64,000 bases of DNA from a bacterium. Lineage in GTDB: Bacteria > Verrucomicrobiota > Verrucomicrobiia > Limisphaerales > RI-55. Positions 1-9,413 of this stretch are shown here, in pieces (position 1 is the stretch's first letter; each line of letters begins with the position of its first letter). The notes under the pieces were generated by a model. It worked only from the letters and a program-made list of their open reading frames with translations. It searched no databases and was not told where the DNA came from. The translations under genes were made by a program, and so were the position numbers. The stretch covers positions 124,001-188,000 of the forward strand of contig WGOC01000002.1 of assembly GCA_016124235.1 (NCBI GenBank), in the 5' to 3' direction.

Positions 1-311
1 CAGTGATCATCGGCATCGTTCAGTTCGGCGACTGGCGCGTGGGACTCGTGGTCGGCGTGTTTGTCACGGTGCAATTCCTGGAAGGCATGGTCATTTCGCC
101 CAAGATCATCGGCGACCGCGTGGGCATGCATCCGTTGACCGTCATCATTGCGGTGATCACCGGGACCACGTTGATGGGTGGAATTGTCGGCGGCATTTTG
201 GCGATCCCGATCACCGCTGTGCTGCGGGCGCTGATGTTCCGCTACGTGTGGGTGAAGCGCGAGCAGCCGGAGTCCGCCGATGTGGACGAAACGCCAATCC
301 CGGCGGACTGA
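1..311 (+). CDS. AI-2E family transporter, C-terminal part (cut by window start)
   Basis: Only the last 102 or so residues are visible; the frame is open to the first base, so the true start lies outside. The residues 'VQFLEGMVISPKIIGDRVGMHP' region followed by two hydrophobic, glycine-rich helices (ITGTTLMGGIVGGILAIPI) match the C-terminal end of the AI-2E/PerM-type permease family, where the V-I-S-P-K-I-x-G-x-x-V-G-x-H-P motif is diagnostic. These are inner-membrane proteins; members have been linked to autoinducer-2 export or ion transport, and the substrate cannot be told from this fragment. A short acidic tail ends the protein. The next gene is convergent, with 16 bases between the stops. 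Confidence 0.85.
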   Translation, partial: VIIGIVQFGDWRVGLVVGVFVTVQFLEGMVISPKIIGDRVGMHPLTVIIAVITGTTLMGGIVGGILAIPITAVLRALMFRYVWVKREQPESADVDETPIPAD

Positions 312-327
312 TTCGTCGCGGAGCTTC

Positions 328-3300
328 TCAGATACCGTCGAGACTCGCGTCTGACCGCGCTGCCCGCTTGCCCTTTTCACCGGGAGCCTTTGAAGGGGAG
401 ATGAGAGTTCCCACGATGTCGTCGTACAAGGCCCTGATGCCATACACTTCGACCAACACACCCGCCGCCTCCGACCGGGTTTTGTAGATGGCCTCCAAAC
501 CGGGCGACCCATTCAACGCCACAGGAAATTTCAACCGGTCGGCCAGAGCCTCGATGGCCAGTTCTCGGGCTCGGTCTTTCACTTCCTGTGTGGTGTAGTC
601 CTCAAACGGGATCAGCACACTCCCGTAGCTGCCGGCGCCCGGTCTCTTGCCAATGACTTCCTCGGAAACAGGATTGTTGGAATTGTCCGTAAAGAAAGAG
701 GTGAATTCGCGCGTGTTCGAATAGAATTGCAGTTCATCGAAACCGAGGACCAACGCCAGATCCTCACCCTTCGCCGCAAGAAAACTGAAGAGATATTGGT
801 GGAACTCGTCCCCAACCGTCTTTCGATAATGCACGGAAACCGTTGGAAAATCGGCAATGACATCGAAGGGGATCGTGATGACCCCTTCCCAATCGCCGGT
901 CCTCGCCTTGGTCACGCTGAAATAGCTCTGAATTTGCAACCCTTCCCTCTCCGGGAAATAGGGATGTTCATTGTAATTATCATTGGCGCCATCGGGATTT
1001 CCGCCGTCCATGTCGATATGCATATCGAAGGACTGAAGGTAACTGACGTACAAGGTGGTGAAATTGTTGGTAGTCCACTCGACCGGCAGCTCATCCGGGA
1101 ACGGCGGCGCGCCGGAAAGCACCACATTTTCCTCGTCCTGTTCCCAAATGGCCTCGTCCAGCAGCACATCGATGTCGCGGTAAAAACCCTGGCTGAGATT
1201 GCGTCCCGTGGGCTCTTTGTCGGGGTCCACTTTGAAAGGGCTGAGGGAATCCAACGACGGACTGGCACTTTGCCCATCCTGATCGAGAAAGCCGTTGCCA
1301 TTGAAGTCGTAGCGGGAATAGATCTCCTCCGGCAGCGATTCGCCAGGAGTGGACCGGAGGTTGTAGGGCGCAGGGTGCGGTGGGGAAACCGGTTGATCAA
1401 ACACCAGTCCGTCGAAGTTCAGGTCGCGTTTGAAATGCATCGGCGGACCGTCCAGATACTTGTCCTCCCCGTTCACCTGCAGCCACGCATCCCGAAAGGC
1501 GCGGAAATCTTTCATGTTGATGACACCATCACCCCGCCGACCGTCGGCCGTGTGAATTTGGTCCGGGTTCTTCTCGAAATTCATGAGTGCCGCGCGGAGG
1601 TTGCCGTCCCTTGTCCCGTCATCGACATCCACGAGCGCCCGCTGCCGGTCGAAATTCTCCTGCTGGAGAACGTAGTCGGCCCGTAGGCGATCAATGTCCA
1701 ATGCGGCTGAAAAACCGTCCACCAGATTGCCGCGCTCACCGCCTTGAACTTCAAAAGTGGTGTTGGTCCCCATCAGCAATTGCTTCATTTCAAAGATGCT
1801 CAACGAGGGTTCCAGCGACCACAGAAAGCTGGCGATGCCGGTGACCAGTGGAGCTGCGTAAGACGTGCCGGATTGATCAACGTGGCTAAAAGCGTTCGCC
1901 TGCGGTCCCTGCAGAACGGTTACATCGGTGCCACCCGCTGAAACGGAATCGCCCTGACCGGACGCGTCGTAGTTGGAATAGTCACTGGTGGTACGGTCTT
2001 CCGAAACGCTTTCGACCGTAAGAAACTGCGGGGCCATCGAACGTAGTTCCGGACGGCAGGCGATGTTCGCCATGGGGCTGCTGTAGGCGGCATCCACCCC
2101 GTCATCATTTCCTGCGGAACAGACGATCAGGTAGTTGGTTCGGGAAATGTTCTGATTCAAAGTCTCAAAACAACCTGCCCAAAGCGCGCCCAGGTCGTCC
2201 ATCCATTCCGCGTAGGTTACCCCGGGCACCCGGGTCGTGATCGTTGGATCTCCTATTTGATACCACGGCATGCCGGATGAAATGTTGATCACTTTGGGGG
2301 CATTTTCACCAATCAGAATCGAGGCCAGTTGTCCCAGGTCCGTGCCAGCGTAGCTGTGGACTGACGTGTTGTTCACCAGAAATGGAATTCCCCTGACAAC
2401 ATCCGGCAACGGAGTCACTCCGTCCGTGCCAGCGCTGTTGCGTTTGGCGGCGATGATCCCCATTACGGCGATGCCATGATCGTAATATGACTGATCGAGC
2501 GAACTGTTGGACGTGGCTCCCAGAACGACATTCGTATCAATATCATTGTGCGGATTGAAGGCGAACTCCAGAACTGCGACTTCGTGTCCACCCAACCGCG
2601 CCCGTTGGCGATACGCGTAGTCCAGCCAGTTCCACATCTGCGGCACCCGCGACATCTCAAAGCCATTGTTGCCGCCAAACCCTTTTCCCAATCCCATCAC
2701 TTCCCAGGTCCAGTTGAGAAATCCCCGCTGGCGTCCCACGCGGTTCAACTGCGGCAACGGATTTTCAAAGGTCCGCGGCAGGCTCATTCCCATGTTCAGC
2801 GCCACGGCGCTGAACAAACCCGAGGCGGTCAACCGTTCCGCCAGCGCGTTCAAGTCCGCCAATGTCGTGACAACATCTCGTCGAAGCACGCCAAGGTTCA
2901 TAACGGGAACCGTGCCCGCAAGAGTGAGGTTTTCGGCCGTCAACAATTCGTTCAAGGACTGCACCGTCGTGGACGCTTTGAAATGCACCAGCAGGTGCGT
3001 CAGGGAAATCGGCAGATCGTTCTCCATCGACACTTCATTCACCTCATCCTCAAACGGCATGCCCATGTCCGGCAGATGCGCCACAACCGCTTCGGTTGCC
3101 GGAGCGTCCAGTTGCGCAATCGGTTCCGGATTCGGAGGCACCGGTTCATAGGCCGCCTGATACGCTGCCACGGGTTTCTCGGGATTGATCTCCAAAAGAT
3201 AAGTTGCCTTATCGCCGTCAAAACTGACCGGCGGCAAGGGACCTGCCGGCACCCAGTCAACGAGATTTGACGACCGGAGAATGGTGTAGGACTCATTTGC

Positions 3301-3453
3301 TGGTGTCGTCAGCGTAATGTGAACCTGGTTCGTCGCAACTCGCTGAAACGCACTCACCCGATGTTGCACTTGGCCCCATGATTCGGACGCCGCGATGAAA
3401 CAAGCCCCACAGAGCACAAGTAAAAGAAAACGGAGGAAATCGCCGGACTTCAT
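328..3453 (-). CDS. Secreted S8 (subtilisin-like) serine peptidase with dockerin-like calcium repeats
   Basis: 1,041 residues with a clear signal peptide (LLLVLCGACFIAASESWGQ). After it comes a module containing 'YTILRSSNLVDW', the sequence-tag type seen in many verrucomicrobial secreted proteins. The peptidase core shows the histidine motif D-H-G-I-A-V-M-G-I-I-A (His326) and the serine motif G-T-S-Y-A-A-P (Ser531). The usual catalytic aspartate strand reads V-A-V-L-E-F-A-F, so Glu296 stands where Asp is expected. Downstream are EF-hand or dockerin-like loops (GDGVINMKDF, DLNFDGLV, DFNGNGFLD). Expected to act outside the cytoplasm. Family assignment is firm; whether it is proteolytically active is less certain because of the Asp-to-Glu change. 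It is convergent with the permease gene at the left. Confidence 0.85.
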   Translation of the reverse strand: MKSGDFLRFLLLVLCGACFIAASESWGQVQHRVSAFQRVATNQVHITLTTPANESYTILRSSNLVDWVPAGPLPPVSFDGDKATYLLEINPEKPVAAYQAAYEPVPPNPEPIAQLDAPATEAVVAHLPDMGMPFEDEVNEVSMENDLPISLTHLLVHFKASTTVQSLNELLTAENLTLAGTVPVMNLGVLRRDVVTTLADLNALAERLTASGLFSAVALNMGMSLPRTFENPLPQLNRVGRQRGFLNWTWEVMGLGKGFGGNNGFEMSRVPQMWNWLDYAYRQRARLGGHEVAVLEFAFNPHNDIDTNVVLGATSNSSLDQSYYDHGIAVMGIIAAKRNSAGTDGVTPLPDVVRGIPFLVNNTSVHSYAGTDLGQLASILIGENAPKVINISSGMPWYQIGDPTITTRVPGVTYAEWMDDLGALWAGCFETLNQNISRTNYLIVCSAGNDDGVDAAYSSPMANIACRPELRSMAPQFLTVESVSEDRTTSDYSNYDASGQGDSVSAGGTDVTVLQGPQANAFSHVDQSGTSYAAPLVTGIASFLWSLEPSLSIFEMKQLLMGTNTTFEVQGGERGNLVDGFSAALDIDRLRADYVLQQENFDRQRALVDVDDGTRDGNLRAALMNFEKNPDQIHTADGRRGDGVINMKDFRAFRDAWLQVNGEDKYLDGPPMHFKRDLNFDGLVFDQPVSPPHPAPYNLRSTPGESLPEEIYSRYDFNGNGFLDQDGQSASPSLDSLSPFKVDPDKEPTGRNLSQGFYRDIDVLLDEAIWEQDEENVVLSGAPPFPDELPVEWTTNNFTTLYVSYLQSFDMHIDMDGGNPDGANDNYNEHPYFPEREGLQIQSYFSVTKARTGDWEGVITIPFDVIADFPTVSVHYRKTVGDEFHQYLFSFLAAKGEDLALVLGFDELQFYSNTREFTSFFTDNSNNPVSEEVIGKRPGAGSYGSVLIPFEDYTTQEVKDRARELAIEALADRLKFPVALNGSPGLEAIYKTRSEAAGVLVEVYGIRALYDDIVGTLISPSKAPGEKGKRAARSDASLDGI

Positions 3454-3631
3454 GAATCTGGCTTATCGCCCTCATCAGGTCAGGTCAATTCATTACCGCC
3501 TTGGGGCACTCAGATCAATGGAAGCACGCTCACCAAGCCCGCTGCCGTGCCGCAGGACTGGGATCCCGTGAAATCAGACAGCGGCAAACCACGAGGAAGT
3601 GGCTACGGGACAATGGACGATCTTGGAGAAT

Positions 3632-4162
3632 TCACCCCACCCGAAATGAAATCCGTTGAATCATCTCGCGACCGAACGCGGTTTGCAGTCGGGTCAGTAT
3701 CTCCTTGCGGCGATAGCGCACGATCTCGTCGAGCCACGGGCTGCTGTCCACGTTGACGAACAACGTCCCTTTGTGAACACCGGACGGTTGCGCGTGGGCG
3801 GTCAGGTTCGGATCAATCAGGTGATTCCACACTTTTACGATTTCCGTCTCCGCTTGGCGCTGATCGAGCCGCAGCTTTTTCAGCACCTTGCCGACGATCT
3901 CGCCGGTCGGACGCCCGGCCATTTGGTTGGCGATTTCGTTCGGTCGAACGTCCACACCGCGCCACTGGGCCAGCACCCTCTCCTTGGCCGTCGGTGGGCG
4001 CCGTGCATACACCCGTTGCTCATTCGGGTTGGTCGGCGGCGTAGTGTTCGTCTCGCCCTTTGAACCGGGCGCCGATTTTGGCGGGCGTGATTGGTTGGAC
4101 GAAGCTCTTCGGGCGGTAGCGCCGTCGTTTCGTTTTCTTCGGTTAGTGGAGCTGCTCATCAA
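3632..4162 (-). CDS. dciA: DciA/DUF721 family protein (putative helicase-loader)
   Basis: 176 residues. The C-terminal half carries the DUF721 pattern: V-W-N-H-L-I-D-P-N-L-T-A-H-A-Q-P, then 'KGTLFVNVDSSPWLDEI' and 'RYRRKEILTRLQ'. In bacteria lacking DnaC/DnaI, DciA proteins of this family help load the replicative helicase DnaB at the origin. The N-terminal third is basic and low in complexity (SSSTNRRKRNDG), probably disordered. The start codon lies inside the 3' end of the upstream beta-galactosidase gene (20-base overlap); a second Met codon directly follows, so the overlap may be 17 bases. Overlap suggests translational coupling, an odd partner for a replication gene. Family is secure; the replication role is by family. 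Confidence 0.85.
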   Translation of the reverse strand: MMSSSTNRRKRNDGATARRASSNQSRPPKSAPGSKGETNTTPPTNPNEQRVYARRPPTAKERVLAQWRGVDVRPNEIANQMAGRPTGEIVGKVLKKLRLDQRQAETEIVKVWNHLIDPNLTAHAQPSGVHKGTLFVNVDSSPWLDEIVRYRRKEILTRLQTAFGREMIQRISFRVG

Positions 4163-6194
4163 TCACCAATACCCCGTGCGGTGGCAGATCGTATTTCCCG
4201 CTAATGGTCTCACCGGTCAGGAAATCGTGGGCCGGTTTGTAGAACTGCAGGCGCACGGGAGAGTTCTGGTGATTCAACAGGAAGTAAATGTTCTTTTCGT
4301 CGTTGCGGCGGAGGCTGACTTCCACCGTGTCCGGAACCTTCAGCAACGGGAACAAATTGCACATGCCGCGAAGCCACGTCACGAGGTCGTAGTAAAACTC
4401 CTGATGGCTTTGGGTGCCGACGTAGATCGCCTTACCGAGACCGAAATTGTTTGTCGTGATTGCCGGGCGGCCCGCATAAAAGTCCTTGGCGTAGGTCGCC
4501 AGCACATCGCACCCCTTGGTCTGGATTATGTCGCACCACAATCGAGCGGGATGCAAATGACTCGTGTGGAAACCGCCCTTGAACGCGAGGTGGTTTTCCT
4601 CATTCAACGGCAGCGGATCAAATTCCTCCACCTCCATGCCGAAGAGATCCGTCAGATTACCGGGCAGGCCGGTGTCCGGCGCGACATGATGGGCATCCAC
4701 CAAGCCGGTGTTGAATGTCCCAACGAGCGTACCGCCGTTTTGCACAAACAACTTCAAGCGATCGGCTTCAGCGGCAGGCAACTGGTGCAACGACGGCGCA
4801 ATGACCAGTTTGTATTTGGACAGGTCATCGATCGGCCGCGTGAATTCGACCGGGATGTTGCGGTCATGAAACGCCGAATGGAACAGCTGAATGTGCTCGC
4901 GGAGTTTGAAATTGCGATTGGGCTGCGTCGGCAACTGCAGCGTCCAGTCATTGTCGTGCGAAAAAAGGATCGCACACTCGCACGGCACGGTCGTGTTTTT
5001 GAGAATGGGCGCCAGCAATTTCATTTCTTCACCCACCTGCGAGATTTCGCGATACACCCGGTGATCTTCCCGACCGCAATGCGTGAGCACGCCGCCGTAA
5101 AATTTCTCCGACCCGATCCGCGGCTGGCGCCAGCAAAAGTAAAACACGCCGGTCGCGCCGCGCGAAACGAGCTGGTAATGAAACAGACGCAGCACTCCCG
5201 GCCGCACGAGGGAATTCACATCCTCCCAGTTCACCTGCCCGGCTTTTTGCTCGATCACCCAAAAGCCGCGATCGCTGTCCGGCGTTCGAATGTGTTCCTT
5301 CTTGAGCGAGCGCATCATGTCCACTTCGCAGGCGGATTCAGCGACCCGGCTCTTCAACGTCGGGCTGTTGTCGACCGCCACAAAATCAAGCACGTTGGCC
5401 ACATCGAAATGGTCGAAATTGCGGGTCAACGGCCGAAGATTCGTCGTGACCGGCGCATTCGGCGTGATGCGGTGCAGGATGTCGGCCTGCATTTTGATAT
5501 AGGCGACAATCGTGTCGCTCGAGAAACGCATCCAATCCAGAACCATGGCGGGATTATGTTGCTCGGGTGCCCGCATCGGCATCGGCACTTCGGACCAATC
5601 GGCCACCACTTGGCTCCAAAATCGGCCTCCGTGACTGTCATTCAAGTTTTCGATCGTTTCGTATTTCGCCTTCAACCAGCCGTGCCAGTCGCGCTTGGTT
5701 GAATCGTTAAACGACATTTCGTTGTTCTTGCCGCCGATGCCGTTGTGAATCTGCCAGGCGATCAGGTTGGGATGCTGGCCGAGATTTTCCGCCACCGCGG
5801 TCACGATCTTCTGCGAATACTCCCAGAAGATGTTGCTGTTGAGACAGTGGGCATAGCGTGTGCCCTCGTGGAGCAATCGACCGTCGGCGTCTCGGGGCAG
5901 AATCTCGGGATGTTTCTTGTACAACCAGCGGGGCGGCGCCGCGGTGGGTGTGCCCAAGACGATCTTCATGCCGGCCTTGGCCACCAGATCCATCGCCCGG
6001 CGCATCCATTCGAAGTCGAACTTGCCTTCCTCGCGCTCATACAAGCCCCAGGAAAACTCACCCATGCGGATGGTGTTGAACCCGGCTTTGACCATGAGTT
6101 CCACATCGCGTTCCCAGCGGGATTCGGGTTTATCCTTGGTGCCAGCATAGGGATAGACCCAGTGCTCCGGGTGGTAATCGACGCCAAAATACAT
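4143..6194 (-). CDS. GH42 family beta-galactosidase
   Basis: 683 residues, the usual length of glycoside hydrolase family 42. It begins MYFGVDYHPEHW, the standard GH42 start at the first TIM-barrel strand, and has no signal peptide, so it should be cytoplasmic. The barrel motif 'AGFNTIRMGEFSWG', the trimerisation-domain region 'ILFSHDNDW' and the nucleophile motif F-W-V-I-E-Q-K-A-G-Q-V-N-W (Glu315) are present. The general acid/base site normally reads W-Q-I-D-N-E; here it is W-Q-I-H-N-G (Gly152), with a nearby N-N-E-M (Glu159) that may take over. Likely hydrolyses beta-galactosides or related oligosaccharides. dciA overlaps its 3' end. Confidence 0.9.
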   Translation of the reverse strand: MYFGVDYHPEHWVYPYAGTKDKPESRWERDVELMVKAGFNTIRMGEFSWGLYEREEGKFDFEWMRRAMDLVAKAGMKIVLGTPTAAPPRWLYKKHPEILPRDADGRLLHEGTRYAHCLNSNIFWEYSQKIVTAVAENLGQHPNLIAWQIHNGIGGKNNEMSFNDSTKRDWHGWLKAKYETIENLNDSHGGRFWSQVVADWSEVPMPMRAPEQHNPAMVLDWMRFSSDTIVAYIKMQADILHRITPNAPVTTNLRPLTRNFDHFDVANVLDFVAVDNSPTLKSRVAESACEVDMMRSLKKEHIRTPDSDRGFWVIEQKAGQVNWEDVNSLVRPGVLRLFHYQLVSRGATGVFYFCWRQPRIGSEKFYGGVLTHCGREDHRVYREISQVGEEMKLLAPILKNTTVPCECAILFSHDNDWTLQLPTQPNRNFKLREHIQLFHSAFHDRNIPVEFTRPIDDLSKYKLVIAPSLHQLPAAEADRLKLFVQNGGTLVGTFNTGLVDAHHVAPDTGLPGNLTDLFGMEVEEFDPLPLNEENHLAFKGGFHTSHLHPARLWCDIIQTKGCDVLATYAKDFYAGRPAITTNNFGLGKAIYVGTQSHQEFYYDLVTWLRGMCNLFPLLKVPDTVEVSLRRNDEKNIYFLLNHQNSPVRLQFYKPAHDFLTGETISGKYDLPPHGVLVIDEQLH

Positions 6195-6360
6195 AGGGTG
6201 GTCTGGATTGGATTAATGGCAGTGTGTATCGGTTGGCCTTTCTGGGGCAATCTCATTTTCGGCGGTTCACTAAATGAATGGAAACGATCACAAAACTGAG
6301 CCTTTTTTTCGCAGTTTCGGATTGAATATCGCATCGCCGCCCGCTGTCCTACCGGGCTTC

Positions 6361-8700
6361 ATGACAGCCACAACATTCCTTGCCCACCGGCGCGCAGTTT
6401 CCGCGGTGGCATCAATTGGTCTTGCCATAACGCTGGCGTTGCCCACCGGTGCGCAAAATCGCAAACACCCCAACTACTTCCAGGACGATTTCCCGTTTCA
6501 GGGCGCGTGCATCAGTGCGAAATTTCCTGATCACAATATCGCCTACAAGGGCCTCGCCATTCGCGTCGGCCATGGCGCATCGATGCTGTTTGACGAGGAA
6601 CTCGTGCGCATGGCGGCGGGTTGGACGGGCGGCTACATCACCGGTCACGGCGTGGTCTATGACGGCAACCACGGGGTGCACCCGCAAATTGATGGCGACC
6701 AGAAATTTGGGACGGCATCCATCCCCGGATGGGCGGACGCCGATGCGGGTTTTGTCGACAATCGGCCGGAGAAACCATACGGCCCACTGCCCGACGACCA
6801 GGTCAAATGGAACGGACTGTACGTTCATGGAATGGACGTTGTCCTTTCCTACACGATCCAGGGGGTTGCCATTTACGAACAACCCGGCAGCGCCGAAGCC
6901 GATGGTGAAATCGGCTTTGTCCGCACTTTCAGAATCGAGGATCGCGTCGCGAAGCCCTTGCTTCTCAACATCGCCGAGGTGCCCGGCGCGCATGTGGAGG
7001 TCGTCGATAAATCAGCCACGTTGACCGCCGGTGACCGCGTCACGAAAGTCGCCGTGATCGGGGCCGCCGATGATGCCCGATTGGAAGTGCGCAATGAGCA
7101 GGTGCTGTTGGAGATTCCTCCGGGCCGCCAATCAAAGCCGTTCAAGGTCGTGATCTGGAGCGGCGCCGCGGCCAACCAATCAAAGTTTGGCCAACTAACG
7201 GCCGGTGAGCCGGAAATGGTCGACTTCAAAAATGGCGGGCCTCAACGCTGGACACAATCGGTCACGGTGAAAGGCGAACTAGCCACGAGCAAAACGCCGG
7301 ATGACGCGTTTGAAACCGATTCCATCACCACGCCCTCCAAAAACCCGTGGAACCGCCGCGTGCGCTTCGGCGGGATGGCTTTCTTCTCCGATGGCAAACG
7401 TGCCGCGCTGAGCACCCATGAAGGCGATATCTGGATTGTCTCCGGCATCGACGACAAACTCGATCATCTCACGTGGACACGCTTCGCTTCGGGAATGTAC
7501 GAAACGCTGGGTCTGGCGATCGTGGACGACGTGATCTACACGTCGGGGCGCGATCAAATCACCCGTTACCACGACCTGAATGGCGACGGCGAAGCGGACT
7601 TCTACGAATGTTTCAACAACCAGTACGTCTCGAGCCAGGGTTTCCATGAATTTGTCTTCGATTTGCAGACAGACGGCGATGGCAATTTCTATTTTGCCAA
7701 GGCCGGTCCGGTACGCGCAGGCGGACCCGGGTTCGGCGACCGCGACGGCAAAACACCGGGCAACGGTGAAATCACTTCATTTTCCGGCACGCTCATGAAA
7801 GTCAGCAAGGACGGGAAAAAGCTGGAGATCATTGCCACCGGATTCCGCGCGCCCAATGGCATCGGCGTGCGCCCGGACGGTCAGGTGACCACGAGCGACA
7901 ACGAAGGCACCTGGGTGCCGACAACACCGATCAACTGGATTCAACACGGCGGCTTTTACGGGGTGACACACCAGGACGACGACCGCCGCACCGGACCCCT
8001 CAAGGATTTCTATCCGCCGCTCTGCTGGCTGGCGAAGGACTACGACAATTCCGGTGGCGGCCAGATTTGGATTCACGACAGCAAGATGGGTCCGCTTGAT
8101 GGCCGCCTCTTGCACATGTCGTACGGTCAGTCGTCGCTCTACTTGGTGATGATGGAACCCGTCGGCCACGACCGCATTGCCATGCAAGGTGGCGTTGTCA
8201 AAATCCCGGTGAAGTTTGACTCATCGGCCATGCGCGCGCGCATCAACCCCCGCGACAAGCAACTCTACATCGCCGGCTTGCGCGAATGGCAAAGCAACGC
8301 CGCCCATGAAACCGGCTTCGACCGCATCCGCTACACGGGTAAGAAGTGGTACTCCGCAAACTCGCTCAAGGTCGTCCACGGCGGCGTGGAAATCGGCTTT
8401 TCGCAGCCGTTGAACAAGGACTCCGCGGAGGATTTGCAAAACTGGAGCGGCAAACGCTGGAATTACCACCGCACTTCGACTTATGGCTCGCCCGAATTCC
8501 TCGTAAACCAACCGGAAAAGCAGGGTCGTGAACCCATCGAAATTACCTCCGCCAAACTGGCCGCGGACGGCAAAACGGTCACGCTGCAGATCAAGGATTT
8601 CAAACCAGTGATGCAGGAGACGATTCGCTATCTGCTCGATGCCGCCGACGGCGAACTTCTGGACCAGGAAATCATGCACACGGTTCACGTGATTCCGTGA
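6361..8700 (+). CDS. Exported DUF6797-type protein with NHL/PQQ-dehydrogenase-like beta-propeller
   Basis: I take the ATG at 6361 because the signal peptide (RRAVSAVASIGLAITLALPTGAQ) begins there; the frame is open further up to an ATG at 6274. About 779 residues. The N-terminal third (NYFQDDFPFQGACIS ... GASMLFDEELVRMAAGW) matches the DUF6797 pattern common in Planctomycetes and Verrucomicrobia. The middle is a propeller-like region with 'GDIWIVSG', 'DLNGDGEADFYECFN' and 'GFRAPNGIGVRPDGQ', as in the membrane-bound dehydrogenase proteins of this phylum. No CxxCH heme site is seen, although many relatives carry one C-terminally. Probably periplasmic; substrate unknown. A good terminator follows. 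Confidence 0.75.
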   Translation: MTATTFLAHRRAVSAVASIGLAITLALPTGAQNRKHPNYFQDDFPFQGACISAKFPDHNIAYKGLAIRVGHGASMLFDEELVRMAAGWTGGYITGHGVVYDGNHGVHPQIDGDQKFGTASIPGWADADAGFVDNRPEKPYGPLPDDQVKWNGLYVHGMDVVLSYTIQGVAIYEQPGSAEADGEIGFVRTFRIEDRVAKPLLLNIAEVPGAHVEVVDKSATLTAGDRVTKVAVIGAADDARLEVRNEQVLLEIPPGRQSKPFKVVIWSGAAANQSKFGQLTAGEPEMVDFKNGGPQRWTQSVTVKGELATSKTPDDAFETDSITTPSKNPWNRRVRFGGMAFFSDGKRAALSTHEGDIWIVSGIDDKLDHLTWTRFASGMYETLGLAIVDDVIYTSGRDQITRYHDLNGDGEADFYECFNNQYVSSQGFHEFVFDLQTDGDGNFYFAKAGPVRAGGPGFGDRDGKTPGNGEITSFSGTLMKVSKDGKKLEIIATGFRAPNGIGVRPDGQVTTSDNEGTWVPTTPINWIQHGGFYGVTHQDDDRRTGPLKDFYPPLCWLAKDYDNSGGGQIWIHDSKMGPLDGRLLHMSYGQSSLYLVMMEPVGHDRIAMQGGVVKIPVKFDSSAMRARINPRDKQLYIAGLREWQSNAAHETGFDRIRYTGKKWYSANSLKVVHGGVEIGFSQPLNKDSAEDLQNWSGKRWNYHRTSTYGSPEFLVNQPEKQGREPIEITSAKLAADGKTVTLQIKDFKPVMQETIRYLLDAADGELLDQEIMHTVHVIP

Positions 8701-8735
8701 TCAGATCCCGGAAAGTTCGATTCTTAAATCAACAG

Positions 8736-8770
8736 CGGGCAGGGCAACAAACCCTGCCCGTTTGTGTTTT
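8736..8770 (+). terminator. Rho-independent terminator after the DUF6797 gene
   Basis: A perfect 9-bp stem (8736-8744 with 8752-8760, CGGGCAGGG/CCCTGCCCG) with a 7-base loop is followed by TTTGTGTTTT. It lies 35 bases after the stop codon at 8700. Confidence 0.85.
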
Positions 8771-8816
8771 ACCGTTGATGAAAACAGTACGCTGCCGTTG
8801 CTGAACTTGTTTTGAA

Positions 8817-9413
8817 ATGCTACGCAAGATGACCAGGCAGACCCGGCTCAAGCTGCGACAGGCGGTCCTCATCGGGACATTTATTCCATTCTGCTGGTTG
8901 GCCATGCAAATCGTTCATGAGTCAGGGCATGTCATGGCGGCGCGGTTCACCGGCGGCCCCGTAGCAAAAGTAGTCCTTCATCCATTCGCGCTTTCCCGAA
9001 CGGACGTCAGCCCCAACCCGCATCCCGGATTCGTGGTGTGGGCGGGGGTGACATTCGGCAGTCTTTTTCCCCTTCTGCTTTGGATTTTCACTCGACCGTT
9101 TTTCGTTCTCATGCCCCACCTTTTTCGCTTCTTTGCTGGCTTTTGTTCGGTCGCAAACGGTGTCTACCTCATTGGTGGAACTCTGATGAGCGGTGCCGAT
9201 CCCGGCGACATGATCAAAAACGGTGCCTCACCGATCCTAATCATTTTTCTCGGCATCCTTGGAATGGCCGGCGGCATGTTCCTTTGGCATCGGCAGGGCA
9301 AATACTTTGGAATCGGGCCGACGCCGACAGAAGTGAAACTTCAAGCCGTTGTTGCGTCAATTCTGCTCCTTGTGGCGGTAGCAGTCGGTGAATTGATTTG
9401 GGGCTCTCGGTGA
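8817..9413 (+). CDS. Small membrane protein with HExxH-type motif (M50-like, putative)
   Basis: 198 residues with about five hydrophobic segments. The first helix ends in M-Q-I-V-H-E-S-G-H-V-M-A-A, an H-E-x-x-H zinc-binding motif inside a membrane segment, as in M50 (site-2-protease-like) peptidases. A later 'SGADPGDM' could supply a third acidic ligand, although the usual M50 'N-x-x-P-x-x-x-L-D-G' signature is not seen. It may therefore be a metalloprotease or only a relative. Met5 (8829) is an alternative start. It stands alone between terminator-flanked neighbours and its role is unknown. Confidence 0.55.
   Translation: MLRKMTRQTRLKLRQAVLIGTFIPFCWLAMQIVHESGHVMAARFTGGPVAKVVLHPFALSRTDVSPNPHPGFVVWAGVTFGSLFPLLLWIFTRPFFVLMPHLFRFFAGFCSVANGVYLIGGTLMSGADPGDMIKNGASPILIIFLGILGMAGGMFLWHRQGKYFGIGPTPTEVKLQAVVASILLLVAVAVGELIWGSR

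Noticed and set aside
3888-5702. 604-residue frame opposite the GH42 gene
   Set aside because: It is antisense to a gene with full family motifs; its translation has no domain and is rich in Arg, His and Val as expected of a GC-rich shadow.
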